Made by a program: the position numbers and the translations under genes. From positions 1-64,000 of the forward strand of contig JAABSO010000017.1 of the NCBI GenBank assembly GCA_011390335.1: a stretch of DNA of 64,000 nt, in the 5' to 3' direction. Below the pieces are notes generated by a model that saw only the letters and a list, made by a program, of their open reading frames with translations, ran no database searches and was not told the origin of the DNA. This document shows positions 52,056 through 61,354 of this stretch, one piece after another. Positions within the stretch are counted from its first letter, which is position 1, and each line of letters begins with the position of its first letter. This stretch comes from Desulfotignum sp. (GTDB lineage: Bacteria > Desulfobacterota > Desulfobacteria > Desulfobacterales > Desulfobacteraceae).

Positions 52056-53489
52056 ATGAAATCAGTTGACGAATCTAAATTACGGGAAATATTCGGTGAC
52101 AACAACGTCAAAACAGACCCGTCCGACCTGTACGCATTCGGGTCTGATTCTTCAGTCCACCACGCCATGCCATGGGCCGTTGTCAGGCCGGATACCACCG
52201 AGCAGGTGCAGAAATTGATGGCCTATGCCAACGATGCCCTGATCCCGGTTATTCCCAGGGGCGGCGGATCGGGCATGTGCGGCCAGACCGTTCCCATATA
52301 CGGGGGCATCATTCTGGACATGAAACGCATGAACCGAATTCTGGAGATCAACCTGCCCGATGTATACTGCCGGGTGGAACCCGGGGTGGTGGATGACGAC
52401 CTGAACCTGGCACTCAAGCCCCACGGCATGTTTTATCCCCCGACTCCGGCCTCTTCGCGCATCGCCACCATCGGTGGAGAGATCGCCAACAATGCCTCCG
52501 GGGTAAGATCGGTCAAATACGGGGCCACACGGGATGCGGTCCTGGGCATGAAAGTGGTGATGCCCAACGGCGATCTTGTGACCCTTGGTGCCCACACCCG
52601 GGTGGAGGCATCCGGATATCAGCTGCACAAACTCATGGTGGGATCCGAAGGCACCTTGGGCATTGTGGTGGAAGCCACCCTCAACTTTGTGCCCATACCG
52701 GAATACCGGTGCATGGGCATTGCCAATTTCGACGACCTGTCCCATGCCGGGGGCGCCATCGGGGCCATCATGTCATCAGGGGCCACCCCTTCCATGCTGG
52801 AGCTGGTGGATTCGGTGGCCATCAAGGCGGTGAACAAGACCATGAACCTGGGGCTCAAGGAGGTGGCAGCCTCCCTGATCTTTGAAGCGGACGGCATGGT
52901 CAAGGAAGCTGTGGACTATGAGATCAACAAGATGAAAGAGATCTGCACAAAGCACCACGGCAGCGATATCAAGACCAGCTACGACCCCAAGGAACGGGCC
53001 AAAATATTTATGGGCCGCAAAAAACTGTTTCCCGCCCTGTCCAAATATGATGACAACCTGTCCTCCACCTCCCTGGCCGATGACATGGCCGTGCCCTATT
53101 CCAAAATGGCGGAAATGGCCGGCAAAATCCATGAAGTGGCCAAGAAAAACAATATCATCATGACCGCCTACGGCCATTGCGGATCCGGGTGCATGCACAC
53201 CAAAATCCTCATGGATACCAACCGCGAAGACCAGTGGGCATCCGCCAAAAAAGCCATTACTGAAATTTATGAATATGTGCGGTCTGTCAACGGCACCACC
53301 TCTGCGGAACACGGTATCGGCCTGTCCAAGGCAGAGTCCTTTAAAGTGGAAAAAGCCGATTCCCTTAAACTGCTGCAGACCATCAAACAGGCACTGGACC
53401 CCAACAACATCCTGAACCCGGGCAAACTCATGCAGGCTCCTGAGGACTGGGTCACGGCAACCGGCCTGAGATATGCCGTGCACAATTGA
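52056..53489 (+). CDS. glcD: FAD-linked oxidoreductase, GlcD / D-lactate dehydrogenase family
   Basis: A 477-residue VAO/PCMH-type flavoprotein. The FAD-binding domain has VIPRGGGSGMCGQTVP, PPTPASSRIATIGGEIANNA and GSEGTLGIVVEATL; the cap domain ends with TAYGHCGSGCMHTKILMD and SAEHGIGLSKAE, and the C-terminus is ALDPNNILNPGKLM. It oxidises a D-2-hydroxyacid such as D-lactate or glycolate and passes electrons to the Fe-S protein encoded 71 bp downstream. AAAGGGGA precedes ATG 52056. Confidence 0.92.
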   Translation: MKSVDESKLREIFGDNNVKTDPSDLYAFGSDSSVHHAMPWAVVRPDTTEQVQKLMAYANDALIPVIPRGGGSGMCGQTVPIYGGIILDMKRMNRILEINLPDVYCRVEPGVVDDDLNLALKPHGMFYPPTPASSRIATIGGEIANNASGVRSVKYGATRDAVLGMKVVMPNGDLVTLGAHTRVEASGYQLHKLMVGSEGTLGIVVEATLNFVPIPEYRCMGIANFDDLSHAGGAIGAIMSSGATPSMLELVDSVAIKAVNKTMNLGLKEVAASLIFEADGMVKEAVDYEINKMKEICTKHHGSDIKTSYDPKERAKIFMGRKKLFPALSKYDDNLSSTSLADDMAVPYSKMAEMAGKIHEVAKKNNIIMTAYGHCGSGCMHTKILMDTNREDQWASAKKAITEIYEYVRSVNGTTSAEHGIGLSKAESFKVEKADSLKLLQTIKQALDPNNILNPGKLMQAPEDWVTATGLRYAVHN

Positions 53490-53560
53490 TGCATCCCGGC
53501 GGCACTGCTGTGGCTGATTCACAAAGATGAATTAATTTACATTTTACGAGGTTATGACAT

Positions 53561-54514
53561 ATGGAAACAAAAGAAAAGACCCGGTTCAAACATCTGGAAA
53601 AATGGGAATCAACCCTGTCCGCCTGTATCAGGTGCGGCTATTGTTTTGAGCATTGCCCCATGTTTAAATATACCGGCTGGGAATCGGATGCCCCCAGAGC
53701 CAAACTCATCACCGCTTTCGGGCTGTTGTCAGGTGAACTGGAACCCACCAAGATGGCGGCGGACAAAATTTTCAACTGCTTTTACTGCAAGCGGTGTGAG
53801 GCAGCCTGTTCTTCAGGGGTGACCCTGACCGAGGTGTTTACCGATGCCAAAAAAGACCTGGTAGAAATGGGCCTCAAGGGCCCCGGTACCACCTCGGTGA
53901 CCTATCTGAACTGCGCCCGGTGCCTGGTCTGTGTCAAGGCCTGCCCCCACGAGGCAAGGTTCCACGGGGAAGACGGCATTGAAACCGATCCGATAAAATG
54001 CCAGGCCTGCGGCATCTGCGTCGAAGTCTGTCCGGCCGGGGCCGCCAAAATCGAAAACAATTTCGGCACAGGCAGAGAGGATCTGATCGCGGAATCCTCC
54101 CGGTTTTTAAGCACCCACGCATCTGCCAAAGCTATTGTGTTTGCCTGCAACTGGTCCTATTTTCCGGACCTTCAGGCCTCCCGGCTCCCGGAGTCGGAAA
54201 CCCATGACAAAGATTATGAGATCTATGTAAACATGTGTGCCGGCCGCCTGGAATCCCAGCTGCTCATGGCCCCGTTTCTAAACAAGGCCTGGGGCGTGCT
54301 GGTGGCCTCCTGTCCGGAAGATGAGTGCCAGCACAAAAACGGCAACACCCGGGCAAAAAAACTGGTGGAAAGCCTGAAGTCCACCCTGGAACGGGTGAAT
54401 ATTGATCCTGCCCGCCTCCAGGTGGTGGAAATTCCAGCCGGAGACAAGACCCTGTTCCAGGCGGAGATCGACACATTTATTGACCGGCTCAACAGCATGG
54501 GGCCCATCCGCTGA
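53561..54514 (+). CDS. Four-cluster Fe-S protein with MvhD/FlpD-like C-terminus, electron acceptor of the FAD dehydrogenase
   Basis: A 317-residue protein with four Cys4 motifs: Cys22/25/28/32 and Cys73/76/79/83 (HdrC/GlcF-like), Cys118/121/124/128 and Cys147/150/153/157 (ferredoxin-like). The C-terminal third (about 185-317, KAIVFACNWSY, WGVLVASCPEDECQ) resembles the MvhD/FlpD subunit that links electron donors to heterodisulfide reductase. It lacks the CCG domains of GlcF. It may carry electrons from 2-hydroxyacid oxidation to an Hdr-type complex or the quinone pool. Confidence 0.83.
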   Translation: METKEKTRFKHLEKWESTLSACIRCGYCFEHCPMFKYTGWESDAPRAKLITAFGLLSGELEPTKMAADKIFNCFYCKRCEAACSSGVTLTEVFTDAKKDLVEMGLKGPGTTSVTYLNCARCLVCVKACPHEARFHGEDGIETDPIKCQACGICVEVCPAGAAKIENNFGTGREDLIAESSRFLSTHASAKAIVFACNWSYFPDLQASRLPESETHDKDYEIYVNMCAGRLESQLLMAPFLNKAWGVLVASCPEDECQHKNGNTRAKKLVESLKSTLERVNIDPARLQVVEIPAGDKTLFQAEIDTFIDRLNSMGPIR

Positions 54515-54604
54515 CAGATGCTGCCCCATGGAATATAGGCCGGCAGAACGATTCACCCGTCATGACAGGTGTTTTTGGTCGTACCCGATCATGTAAACCA
54601 TTCG

Positions 54605-54636
54605 GCAGGGCCGGTTTGCAAACCGGCCCTGCTTTC
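54605..54636 (+). terminator. Hairpin after the Fe-S gene, possible terminator or attenuator
   Basis: A 13-bp arm (54605-54617) pairs with 54620-54632, giving a very tight tip, followed only by TTTC. It may cut transcription between the Fe-S gene and larA partially. Confidence 0.5.
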
Positions 54637-54678
54637 AGGGCATTGCAGAGATAAAAGACACAAAAGGACAACCATACC

Positions 54679-55923
54679 ATGAAAATTTCCGTTCCCTATG
54701 GAAAAGACGGTACCATGACCGCAGAACTGGATGACAGCATCCAGCCCGGCTTTCTGGAAGCCAATGATGTGACCATCGCCGACCAGGACCAGGTCATTGC
54801 CCAATCTGTGGCCCATCCCATCAACAGCAAGTCCTTTGACCTGTTTTTGAAGGATGCTGAAAACGTGTTGGTCATTGTCAATGACGCCACCCGCCCCACC
54901 CCCACGGCAAAGGTGCTGGATGTGATCTTTGATGATCTGTCCAAAACCAATTACCGGTTCATCATTGCCACCGGGGTCCACCGGGGACCGTCCGAAGAAG
55001 AATACCTCCAGATTTTCGGGGACTATTATGCCCGGATCAGGGACCGCATCATTGTCCATGACGCCAGAAAAGAAGAGGACATGGTCTATCTGGGCGATTC
55101 CTCCAACGGCACCCCCATGTATGTGAACAAGGCCGGGGTGGAAGCGGACAAAATCATCATCATCTCATCGGTGGAACCCCACTATTTTGCCGGGTACACC
55201 GGGGGCAGAAAATCTTTTTTGCCGGGAATCGCCGGCAATAAAACAGTGGAAAAGAACCACAAGCTGGCCCTGGTGCCCGAGGCCTGTGCCCTGGCCCTTT
55301 CCGGCAACCCGGTGCATGAAGACATGATGGATGCCATCAAGACTGTAAAACAGGAGATCTTTTCCATCATGACAGTCTTAGACAAGTACCACCAGGTGTA
55401 TGCCGCCTGTTCCGGTCATATCCATGATTCCTTCCACGCGGCCATTGACAGGGCCAATGAGGTGTTCTGCGCGCCGTTGGCGGAAAAAGCCGATATTGTG
55501 GTGTCAGTGGTGAAGTTTCCCCAGGACATCGACCTGTACCAGGCCCAGAAAGGCATTGACAATGCCAAGCTCGCATTGAAGGAGAACGGGATCCTGATCC
55601 TGGTGGCCAAATGCCGGTGCGGCATCGGCGGCAAGGCATTTGCCGAACTGCTGGGGTCCTGCGACTCCCCGAAAGCGGCCCTGGAAAAAATCGAGCAGGG
55701 ATATGTGCTGGGGTACCACAAGGCCGCCAAAATGGCGGAGATAGGCCTGTGGGCACAGATGTGGGCCGTGACCGACGTGGATCCAAAGGTGATCTCTCCG
55801 CTGTTCATCACCCCGTTCTCCGATCTGCAGACCGCACTGGACCAGGCCCTAAAAGAAAAAGGAAAGGATGCCAGGATACTGTTTCTCATGGACGGCGGCC
55901 TGACCGTGCCAATGGTGAGCTGA
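54679..55923 (+). CDS. larA: LarA-family nickel-pincer racemase (lactate or other 2-hydroxyacid)
   Basis: A 414-residue LarA homologue. Key residues match Lactobacillus LarA: NDATRP (68-73), His101, His168 in SSVEPHYFAGY, Lys178 in GGRKSFLPG (the residue that carries the Ni-pincer nucleotide) and His194. It would interconvert L and D forms of a 2-hydroxyacid so that the GlcD-type enzyme upstream can oxidise it. The cofactor genes larB, larC and larE are not in the window. Confidence 0.87.
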   Translation: MKISVPYGKDGTMTAELDDSIQPGFLEANDVTIADQDQVIAQSVAHPINSKSFDLFLKDAENVLVIVNDATRPTPTAKVLDVIFDDLSKTNYRFIIATGVHRGPSEEEYLQIFGDYYARIRDRIIVHDARKEEDMVYLGDSSNGTPMYVNKAGVEADKIIIISSVEPHYFAGYTGGRKSFLPGIAGNKTVEKNHKLALVPEACALALSGNPVHEDMMDAIKTVKQEIFSIMTVLDKYHQVYAACSGHIHDSFHAAIDRANEVFCAPLAEKADIVVSVVKFPQDIDLYQAQKGIDNAKLALKENGILILVAKCRCGIGGKAFAELLGSCDSPKAALEKIEQGYVLGYHKAAKMAEIGLWAQMWAVTDVDPKVISPLFITPFSDLQTALDQALKEKGKDARILFLMDGGLTVPMVS

Positions 55924-56031
55924 AAAGTTGGCATCAAGGGATACGTTTTTTGATCCTTTGTGCGCTTCGTGCCCTTCGCGGTGCAGTAAATCAGCCAGGC
56001 AACTGCGTTAATAATCACCAAAAGGAGTATC

Positions 56032-57396
56032 ATGAAACAATTTGACGTCATTGTTATCGGTACCGGCACCGCCGGGCAGACAGCCGCCTTTGATCTGGCT
56101 GCGGAAGGCTACCGTGTGGCCATTGCAGAAAACAGCAAAACACCAGGCGGGGTGTGCGCACTGCGGGGATGTCAGGCCAAAAAGTGGTTCTATGAAACCA
56201 TGGAAGTGGTGGCCCGCAGCCGCCACCTGCTGGGAAAAGGCATAACTGAACCGCCCCGGATCAACTGGGAGCAGATACAAACACAAAAAAGCAAATTCAC
56301 TTCCGAAATCCCGGAAAAAACCATCGCCGGCCTCAAGGGCAGTGACATCACCTATGTTGCCGGCCAGGCACAATTTATTGATGCAACTACCCTGCGCATC
56401 GGCACAGCCGAGTACACCACCCGGTATGTCGTCATCGCTGCCGGTGCTGTTCCCATGAACCTGCCCATTGAAGGGGCACAACACATGATCACCAGTGATG
56501 ATTTTCTGGACCTGACATCCCTGCCCCGGCGCATCGCCTTTATCGGCGGCGGATTCATCTCTTTTGAATTTGCCCATTTTGCCGCGCGTCTCGGAAACGG
56601 GGATGTCCATATCCTTGAAGCTGCTGACAGGCCCCTGGGTCCCTTTGACAAGGATATGGTGGCACAGCTGGTGCGGGCCTCGGAAAGCGACGGCATCCAG
56701 GTACATACCGGGGTTTCCATCACATCTGTGGCAAAAAATGGATCCGGGTATACCATTCACTTTAAATCAGGCCAGCCACTTGCGGTAGACCTGGTGGTCA
56801 ATGGAGCCGGACGAATTCCCAATATCGAGCCACTTCATCTTGATGCCGCCGGTGTTTCTGCTTCCAAAAAAGGTATTGCCGTGGATTCGGCCATGAGAAC
56901 ATCCATCCCCACCATTTTTGCAGTGGGGGACTGTGCCCAAACCGTGATGCTGGCCCGGGTGGCGGACATGGAGGCCCATGTGGCTTCAAAATCCATCATG
57001 GCCATGGATAAGGGTACCGACCTGCCGGCCATGGACTATTCTGCCGTGCCGGCGGTCCTTTTCACCTACCCCCAGCTGGCCATGGTGGGTAAGACCGAAC
57101 AGATGCTGGAACAGGAAAACATAAAATACTGGAAAAGCCATGATACCGGTCTTGGCTGGCCCACCTACCGGCGCATCGGCATGGACCACGCCGCCTACAA
57201 GATTCTGGTGGATGAAAATGACTGCATCCTGGGTGCCCACTTTCTGGGAGACAACACCACCGGCCTGGTCAACGCCTTTAAGCAGGCAATGATTGACAAA
57301 ACCCCCGTCACCAGGCTTCGGGATGACCATATCATGGCCCCCTACCCGTCCCGGGAAAGTGATATTCTCTATATGCTCAAACCGCTCATCGACTGA
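56032..57396 (+). CDS. Pyridine nucleotide-disulfide oxidoreductase (dihydrolipoamide dehydrogenase/glutathione-reductase-like)
   Basis: A 454-residue FAD enzyme. N-terminal VIVIGTGTAGQTAAFDLAA binds FAD; the redox-active disulfide is Cys42/Cys47 in GGVCALRGCQAKK; FIGGGFISFEFAHFAARLG binds NAD(P)H; and FAVGDCAQT plus a dimerisation domain follow. The C-terminal HxxxE pair of true Lpd/GR is not seen at its usual place (ends DHIMAPYPSRESDILYML), so the substrate is open. AAAAGGAGT precedes ATG 56032, 108 bp after larA, probably the same transcript. A degraded homologous fragment lies at 60024. Confidence 0.82.
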   Translation: MKQFDVIVIGTGTAGQTAAFDLAAEGYRVAIAENSKTPGGVCALRGCQAKKWFYETMEVVARSRHLLGKGITEPPRINWEQIQTQKSKFTSEIPEKTIAGLKGSDITYVAGQAQFIDATTLRIGTAEYTTRYVVIAAGAVPMNLPIEGAQHMITSDDFLDLTSLPRRIAFIGGGFISFEFAHFAARLGNGDVHILEAADRPLGPFDKDMVAQLVRASESDGIQVHTGVSITSVAKNGSGYTIHFKSGQPLAVDLVVNGAGRIPNIEPLHLDAAGVSASKKGIAVDSAMRTSIPTIFAVGDCAQTVMLARVADMEAHVASKSIMAMDKGTDLPAMDYSAVPAVLFTYPQLAMVGKTEQMLEQENIKYWKSHDTGLGWPTYRRIGMDHAAYKILVDENDCILGAHFLGDNTTGLVNAFKQAMIDKTPVTRLRDDHIMAPYPSRESDILYMLKPLID

Positions 57397-57415
57397 GCAA
57401 ATGCTGGGAAAATTT

Positions 57416-57465
57416 AAAAAGGCAGAGCAGAAAGCGCACCCGGCCCTTTCTGCTCTGCCTTTTAC
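57416..57465. terminator. Bidirectional terminator between flavoprotein and desulforedoxin genes
   Basis: A 16-bp perfect stem (57419-57434 with 57446-57461) flanked by A-runs on the left and TTTTA on the right, placed between two convergent genes, so it can end both transcripts. Confidence 0.88.
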
Positions 57466-57490
57466 TCAATGGTAGAAAAACAATGATCAG

Positions 57491-57604
57491 CTACTGTTTT
57501 TTCATGGCCTCTCCGCAGCAGACCAGTTCACCTTCTCCTGCTTCTTTTACTTCCACAACATTTCCACATATTTCACATTTGTAGACTTCACCTACAGCTG
57601 GCAT
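57491..57604 (-). CDS. dsr: Desulforedoxin
   Basis: A 37-residue protein, close to D. gigas desulforedoxin in length and pattern: [18 protein letters not shown] then [11 protein letters not shown]. Cys10, Cys13, Cys29 and Cys30 form the Fe(S-Cys)4 site with the diagnostic vicinal Cys pair. It equals the N-terminal domain of desulfoferrodoxin on its own. AAGGAGG lies at the best spacing for the second of two adjacent ATGs. It is a small redox protein, likely in oxygen defence. Confidence 0.92.
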   Translation of the reverse strand: MPAVGEVYKCEICGNVVEVKEAGEGELVCCGEAMKKQ

Positions 57605-57843
57605 CATAAACCTCCTTTTTAAAGTTCACATAAATTTTGTCTGCGATGCTTGTAAGCCATAGCCTTTGCAGCAACGCCTTGTTAAAAAACGAAACGGCAG
57701 CAACACTGGCTAAGACTGTTTTAGATTCTAGGACTGAAATTTGGTTTTTGTCAACCCCCAAAATTTGCCGGATCTTTCCTGCTGAAAGGCCCTATAGGTC
57801 TCCTCTTGTACCGCTCCAATAACAACTCCAGCCGGAAATATTC

Positions 57844-59847
57844 CTATATCTTAAACTGCCCCACCATGGTTTTCAGCTCTTCGGCCAGTTTTGACAGAGA
57901 CCCGGCACTGGAATGCACCTGTTCACTGCTGGTGGATATCTCTCCTGCAGTGGTGCTCACCGCACCGATGTCCGAAGATATTTCCGTGGCCACTGTGGCG
58001 CTTTGTCCCACATTGACGTTCACCTGCTGAATACCCTGGGCGGCCTGGGACACATTGGTGGCGATTTCCGAAGTCACCGCAGACTGCTCTTCCACTGCAG
58101 TGGCAATGCCGGACACCACCTCATTGACCTCGGTGATGATTTTGGTAATCTCATCAATATCTTTGACCGTAATGACAGTGGTATCCTGGATGGTAGCGAT
58201 TTTTTCCTTGATATCCTGGGTGGCCTGGGCAGTCTGCCTGGCCAGGTCCTTAATTTCATTGGCCACCACTGCAAATCCCTTTCCGGCCTCTCCTGCCCGG
58301 GCCGCCTCAATGGTGGCGTTCAGGGCCAGCAGGTTCACCTGGTCGGAAATATCGGTAATGGTTTCCACCACCTTGTCAATAGCCTGGGCTGCTGATCCCA
58401 GATGCGCCATCTTGCCGGATGTCTCTGCTGCCTGGCGGGCTGCTGTATTTGAGATGGTCCGGGCCCGTTCGGAATTACCGGCAATCTCATTAACCGTGGC
58501 CGACATCTGCTCGGCAGCCGTGGCAACCGTCTGGGTATTGGTGGCAGACTCTTCCATGGCTGATGCCACCGTATTCATGCTGGTGCTCATTTCCTCGGAT
58601 GCAGATGCCACCCCGGTGGCTCTTTCAGAGGTATCCTGTGCTGCTTTGGACATCTGTTCTGAAATAGCTGACAACTGGGTGGATGCCGAAGCAAGGGTCT
58701 GGATACCGTTTGTAATCTGCCGGATAATTTCCTGGAGTTTATCCAGAAAAGAGTTAAACCACCTGGCCAGTTCACCGATCTCATCGTTGGTTTCAACCGC
58801 CAGTCGCATGGTGAGATCCCCTTCTCCGGTGGCAATGTCCTTTAACCCTGCCACTGCAGCATTGATGGGCCGGGTAATGGTACGGGCCGCCAGAAGGACC
58901 AGGATGCAGATCAGGATGCCAGTCACCGCCGCCACAAGGAAAATGGCATTTCGAATAGCAGTAGTCACCCCCAGGAATTCCGATTCATCCTGGGTAACCG
59001 CTATAGACCAGCCATTGATTCCCACAGGGGCAAATCCTGCGATTTTATCAATGCCCTGGAACCGGTATTTTTCCACGCCGGTTTCGTTGTTGAGCATGGG
59101 TTTGTTGATGGGGGCCATGTCAGGTATCTGGGTAACATCGGTTTTTAGAATATGATCTGTATTGGGATGGGCAATGGCGATACCCTTGGAATTGATCATA
59201 TACCCGTATCCGGTTTTTCCGATTTTCCGGTCTGATACCAGCTGGCTGAGATAATCCGCCTTTATGACCAAACCCAGGGCACCAAGAAAAAGGCCGTTTT
59301 CAGACGTGATGGGTGCACAGGCACTGGTGACCAGCTCACCTGTGGCAGCAGACCGCCGCAATTCATCAATGAGCGGTGCCTTGGTTGTCTTTACCTTTGA
59401 AAACACCGGGGCTTTGCTCAAGTCAATCCGGCTGTACTCCTCTCCATTTTCCAATATTCCGGTGTAGATCAGCCCCTTGGTATCGGTGATAAAAATCCCC
59501 TGGTAGCCCTTTCCCATATGGGGAAACTGACGTCTCAAGGCAGAAAACACCTCTGCAATCTGATCTGCGGACCCGGAAATCCCGTTTTCTTCCACAGCAA
59601 CAGACATATCCATAATCCGACGCTGATTGGCTATACTCGCAGCTTTTTTCATCTCAGAATCAAGGTTGCTGTAGATGAGGCGGGACAGGTCCTTTGCCAC
59701 ATCCTGCACCTGATTCATGGAAATCTCCATCACAGCGGATTTTGACTTGCTATACCCGATATACCCCACCACACACAAGGGAATCAGGGCGGCAGCCAGG
59801 CCAATGAGAACCAGTTTTGAAGACAGGGACGAGAAATTTATTTTCAC
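57844..59847 (-). CDS. Methyl-accepting chemotaxis protein with periplasmic dCache-type sensor
   Basis: A 667-residue chemoreceptor. The first span is residues about 10-32 ([20 protein letters not shown]), the periplasmic sensor is about 33-285 ([34 protein letters not shown], typical Cache motifs), the second span is about 290-312, then HAMP ([20 protein letters not shown]) and the signalling coiled coil with the hairpin tip [20 protein letters not shown]. The ligand is probably a small organic acid or amino acid. No other che genes are nearby. Confidence 0.94.
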   Translation of the reverse strand: MKINFSSLSSKLVLIGLAAALIPLCVVGYIGYSKSKSAVMEISMNQVQDVAKDLSRLIYSNLDSEMKKAASIANQRRIMDMSVAVEENGISGSADQIAEVFSALRRQFPHMGKGYQGIFITDTKGLIYTGILENGEEYSRIDLSKAPVFSKVKTTKAPLIDELRRSAATGELVTSACAPITSENGLFLGALGLVIKADYLSQLVSDRKIGKTGYGYMINSKGIAIAHPNTDHILKTDVTQIPDMAPINKPMLNNETGVEKYRFQGIDKIAGFAPVGINGWSIAVTQDESEFLGVTTAIRNAIFLVAAVTGILICILVLLAARTITRPINAAVAGLKDIATGEGDLTMRLAVETNDEIGELARWFNSFLDKLQEIIRQITNGIQTLASASTQLSAISEQMSKAAQDTSERATGVASASEEMSTSMNTVASAMEESATNTQTVATAAEQMSATVNEIAGNSERARTISNTAARQAAETSGKMAHLGSAAQAIDKVVETITDISDQVNLLALNATIEAARAGEAGKGFAVVANEIKDLARQTAQATQDIKEKIATIQDTTVITVKDIDEITKIITEVNEVVSGIATAVEEQSAVTSEIATNVSQAAQGIQQVNVNVGQSATVATEISSDIGAVSTTAGEISTSSEQVHSSAGSLSKLAEELKTMVGQFKI

Positions 59848-60023
59848 AGGTGTGCTCCTTTTTTGTTTCCAACTATATCAAAAAAAAATCAGGTGTGCAG
59901 ATCTCCTGCAAACCCGGCGGATCATAAAATATATGGCTTTGTTTTGTCAAGTTTAAAGCAGCTATAAAATAGCCAAAATAGTATTTCACTGCCTATCGTA
60001 GTTTTTGATATTTCTTCGGCCAC

Positions 60024-60200
60024 TGCATCCAGATCCCCACTTTTGGGGTTGGGGACTGTGTTCAGACCGTAATGCTTGTAAGAGTGGCGGACATGGAAAC
60101 CTATGTGGCGGATACGCTGTCCTGTGTTATTGCAGATGGAAGGTAGCAGCAGCAGGACTGGATGTCCTGCCGGAAGAACCGGTTATCCGGGAAGAGATGT
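60024..60200 (+). pseudogene. Chimeric gene graveyard: flavoprotein fragment joined to a D-2-hydroxyacid dehydrogenase fragment
   Basis: In one frame 60024-60110 encodes IPTFGVGDCVQTVMLVRVAD followed by METYVAD, clearly homologous to SIPTIFAVGDCAQTVMLARV in the intact flavoprotein at 56032-57396. Shortly after, VIADG (60129-60140) and, one base out of frame, KVAAAGLDVLPEEPVI (60140-60187) match the catalytic-domain signature of D-isomer 2-hydroxyacid dehydrogenases. Neither piece can make an enzyme. The gap 59848-60369 otherwise holds no gene. Confidence 0.65.
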
Positions 60201-60295
60201 GTATTCAATACCCGCAAGGCTGTTCAACGTATTTTGGATACAACAGTAAAAAAAAACACTACCGCATTCATCCAGGGGAATGCCAAAAATACGGT

Positions 60296-60349
60296 AAATT
60301 CAAACCGTTTCAAAAAGCGTTTTCATACTTTTTGAAACGGTTTGAATTT
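60296..60349 (-). terminator. 22-bp perfect inverted repeat after sodN, probable terminator
   Basis: Arms 60296-60317 and 60328-60349 are perfectly complementary around a 10-nt loop, starting 20 bp after the sodN stop. On the minus strand only a broken T-tract follows (TTTACCGTATTTTT), so termination may be partial or the repeat may have another use. Confidence 0.6.
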
Positions 60350-60369
60350 TCATCACAGGACACCAAAAA

Positions 60370-60837
60370 TCATTTATGCTCATGTGCAGGGTAATAAGTG
60401 AGAAGTGCTTCAACCTCTTTTTTTAATTTTTTGACAATCTCCATGTCAACATTTTGTTTTGCCTTCATTGCATCAATGATAACGATATGGTGTTTTTCAA
60501 GACGCTTCAGGTAATCATCTGCTTCCGGTTTAACCCGCTGGGTCAGAAAATAATCAGAAATGGTTGATATGATGTTCTGGGCATGCTGTTCCTTGTTCAT
60601 TACCCAGCGGACCCGCTGGTTCTGGCTTTGGGGGTCATTACTGCCGCTCAGTTCCTTTATAAGTGTAACCGATTTTTCAATGGTTCTCACATCTTCCAGC
60701 ATGGACAGAACCCTTGCGTTATCATCATATATACCGCATGGTATCTGACAGTGTGCATAGGCTGACTGGGAAAACAGAAAGATCCCTGCCGATAAAAGAA
60801 AAACCCATCTGAAAATTTTTCTGGAATAGTTTTTCAT
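60370..60837 (-). CDS. sodN: Nickel superoxide dismutase with Sec signal peptide
   Basis: A 155-residue protein. Residues 1-28 are a Sec signal ending SQSAYA, and the mature chain would start exactly HCQIPCGIY, the NiSOD nickel-hook (His1, Cys2, Cys6, Tyr9; here residues 29, 30, 34, 37). The rest is a helical domain of NiSOD length (about 117-127 residues), with VRWVMNKEQHAQNIISTISD. In known NiSOD a short propeptide is removed by SodX to free His1; here signal peptidase I would do it and put the enzyme in the periplasm. Position 3 is Gln rather than Asp. Confidence 0.9.
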   Translation of the reverse strand: MKNYSRKIFRWVFLLSAGIFLFSQSAYAHCQIPCGIYDDNARVLSMLEDVRTIEKSVTLIKELSGSNDPQSQNQRVRWVMNKEQHAQNIISTISDYFLTQRVKPEADDYLKRLEKHHIVIIDAMKAKQNVDMEIVKKLKKEVEALLTYYPAHEHK

Positions 60838-60883
60838 GGTCTGCTGCTCCTTTTTTATAATTTTTTCAAATTATCTAAGCTGA

Positions 60884-61081
60884 TTAACTGGTACCTGCCT
60901 GTCCTTCAAGTTTACATTGATTAAAATCAATCTGGGAATTACATTTTTTGCACGTATGGGGATGATCAAATTCGTCTGAAAAAATTTCTTTTTCTTCTCC
61001 GCATTCAGGACATGCACATATAAATGACTTGAGATCTTTAAAATCTTGAAAACCTGGACAATGTTGTGGTGTTGATGCCAT
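60884..61081 (-). CDS. Small zinc-ribbon protein
   Basis: A 65-residue protein with CACPECG and CKKCNSQIDFNQC, two Cys pairs of a zinc ribbon (or rubredoxin-like site), preceded by HCPGFQDFKDLKSF. AAGGAG lies before ATG 61081. It is 46 bp upstream of sodN on the same strand and likely co-transcribed. Its function is unknown; a role in nickel or redox handling for NiSOD is only a guess. Confidence 0.75.
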   Translation of the reverse strand: MASTPQHCPGFQDFKDLKSFICACPECGEEKEIFSDEFDHPHTCKKCNSQIDFNQCKLEGQAGTS

Positions 61082-61354
61082 TTTCAATTCTCCTTTATGT
61101 ATTATTGCAATAAAGCCTTCCTGGTTTCTCTGCAGTTCTGTACGCTGCAATTCTGTACCAGGATGATTCCGACTCATTAAAAATAAACCGGTGAAACTGA
61201 TTTTTCAATACGCAAATACATGTATAATACAATATTTTAACCACTATAGAGCCGGAGCAAAGAATGATTATTCTGGGATTTTACGGTGGATGGTGAAATA
61301 GCACACCTGCCTTGGATTCAAGTAATTTTTTGCTTGTGCTGAACGCAAGAACAG

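Noticed and set aside
60005-60394. A 129-codon plus-strand frame as a real gene
   Set aside because: Only a 16-residue stretch resembles a dehydrogenase, flanked by unrelated frames and overlapping the inverted repeat and the end of sodN; it fits a relic better.
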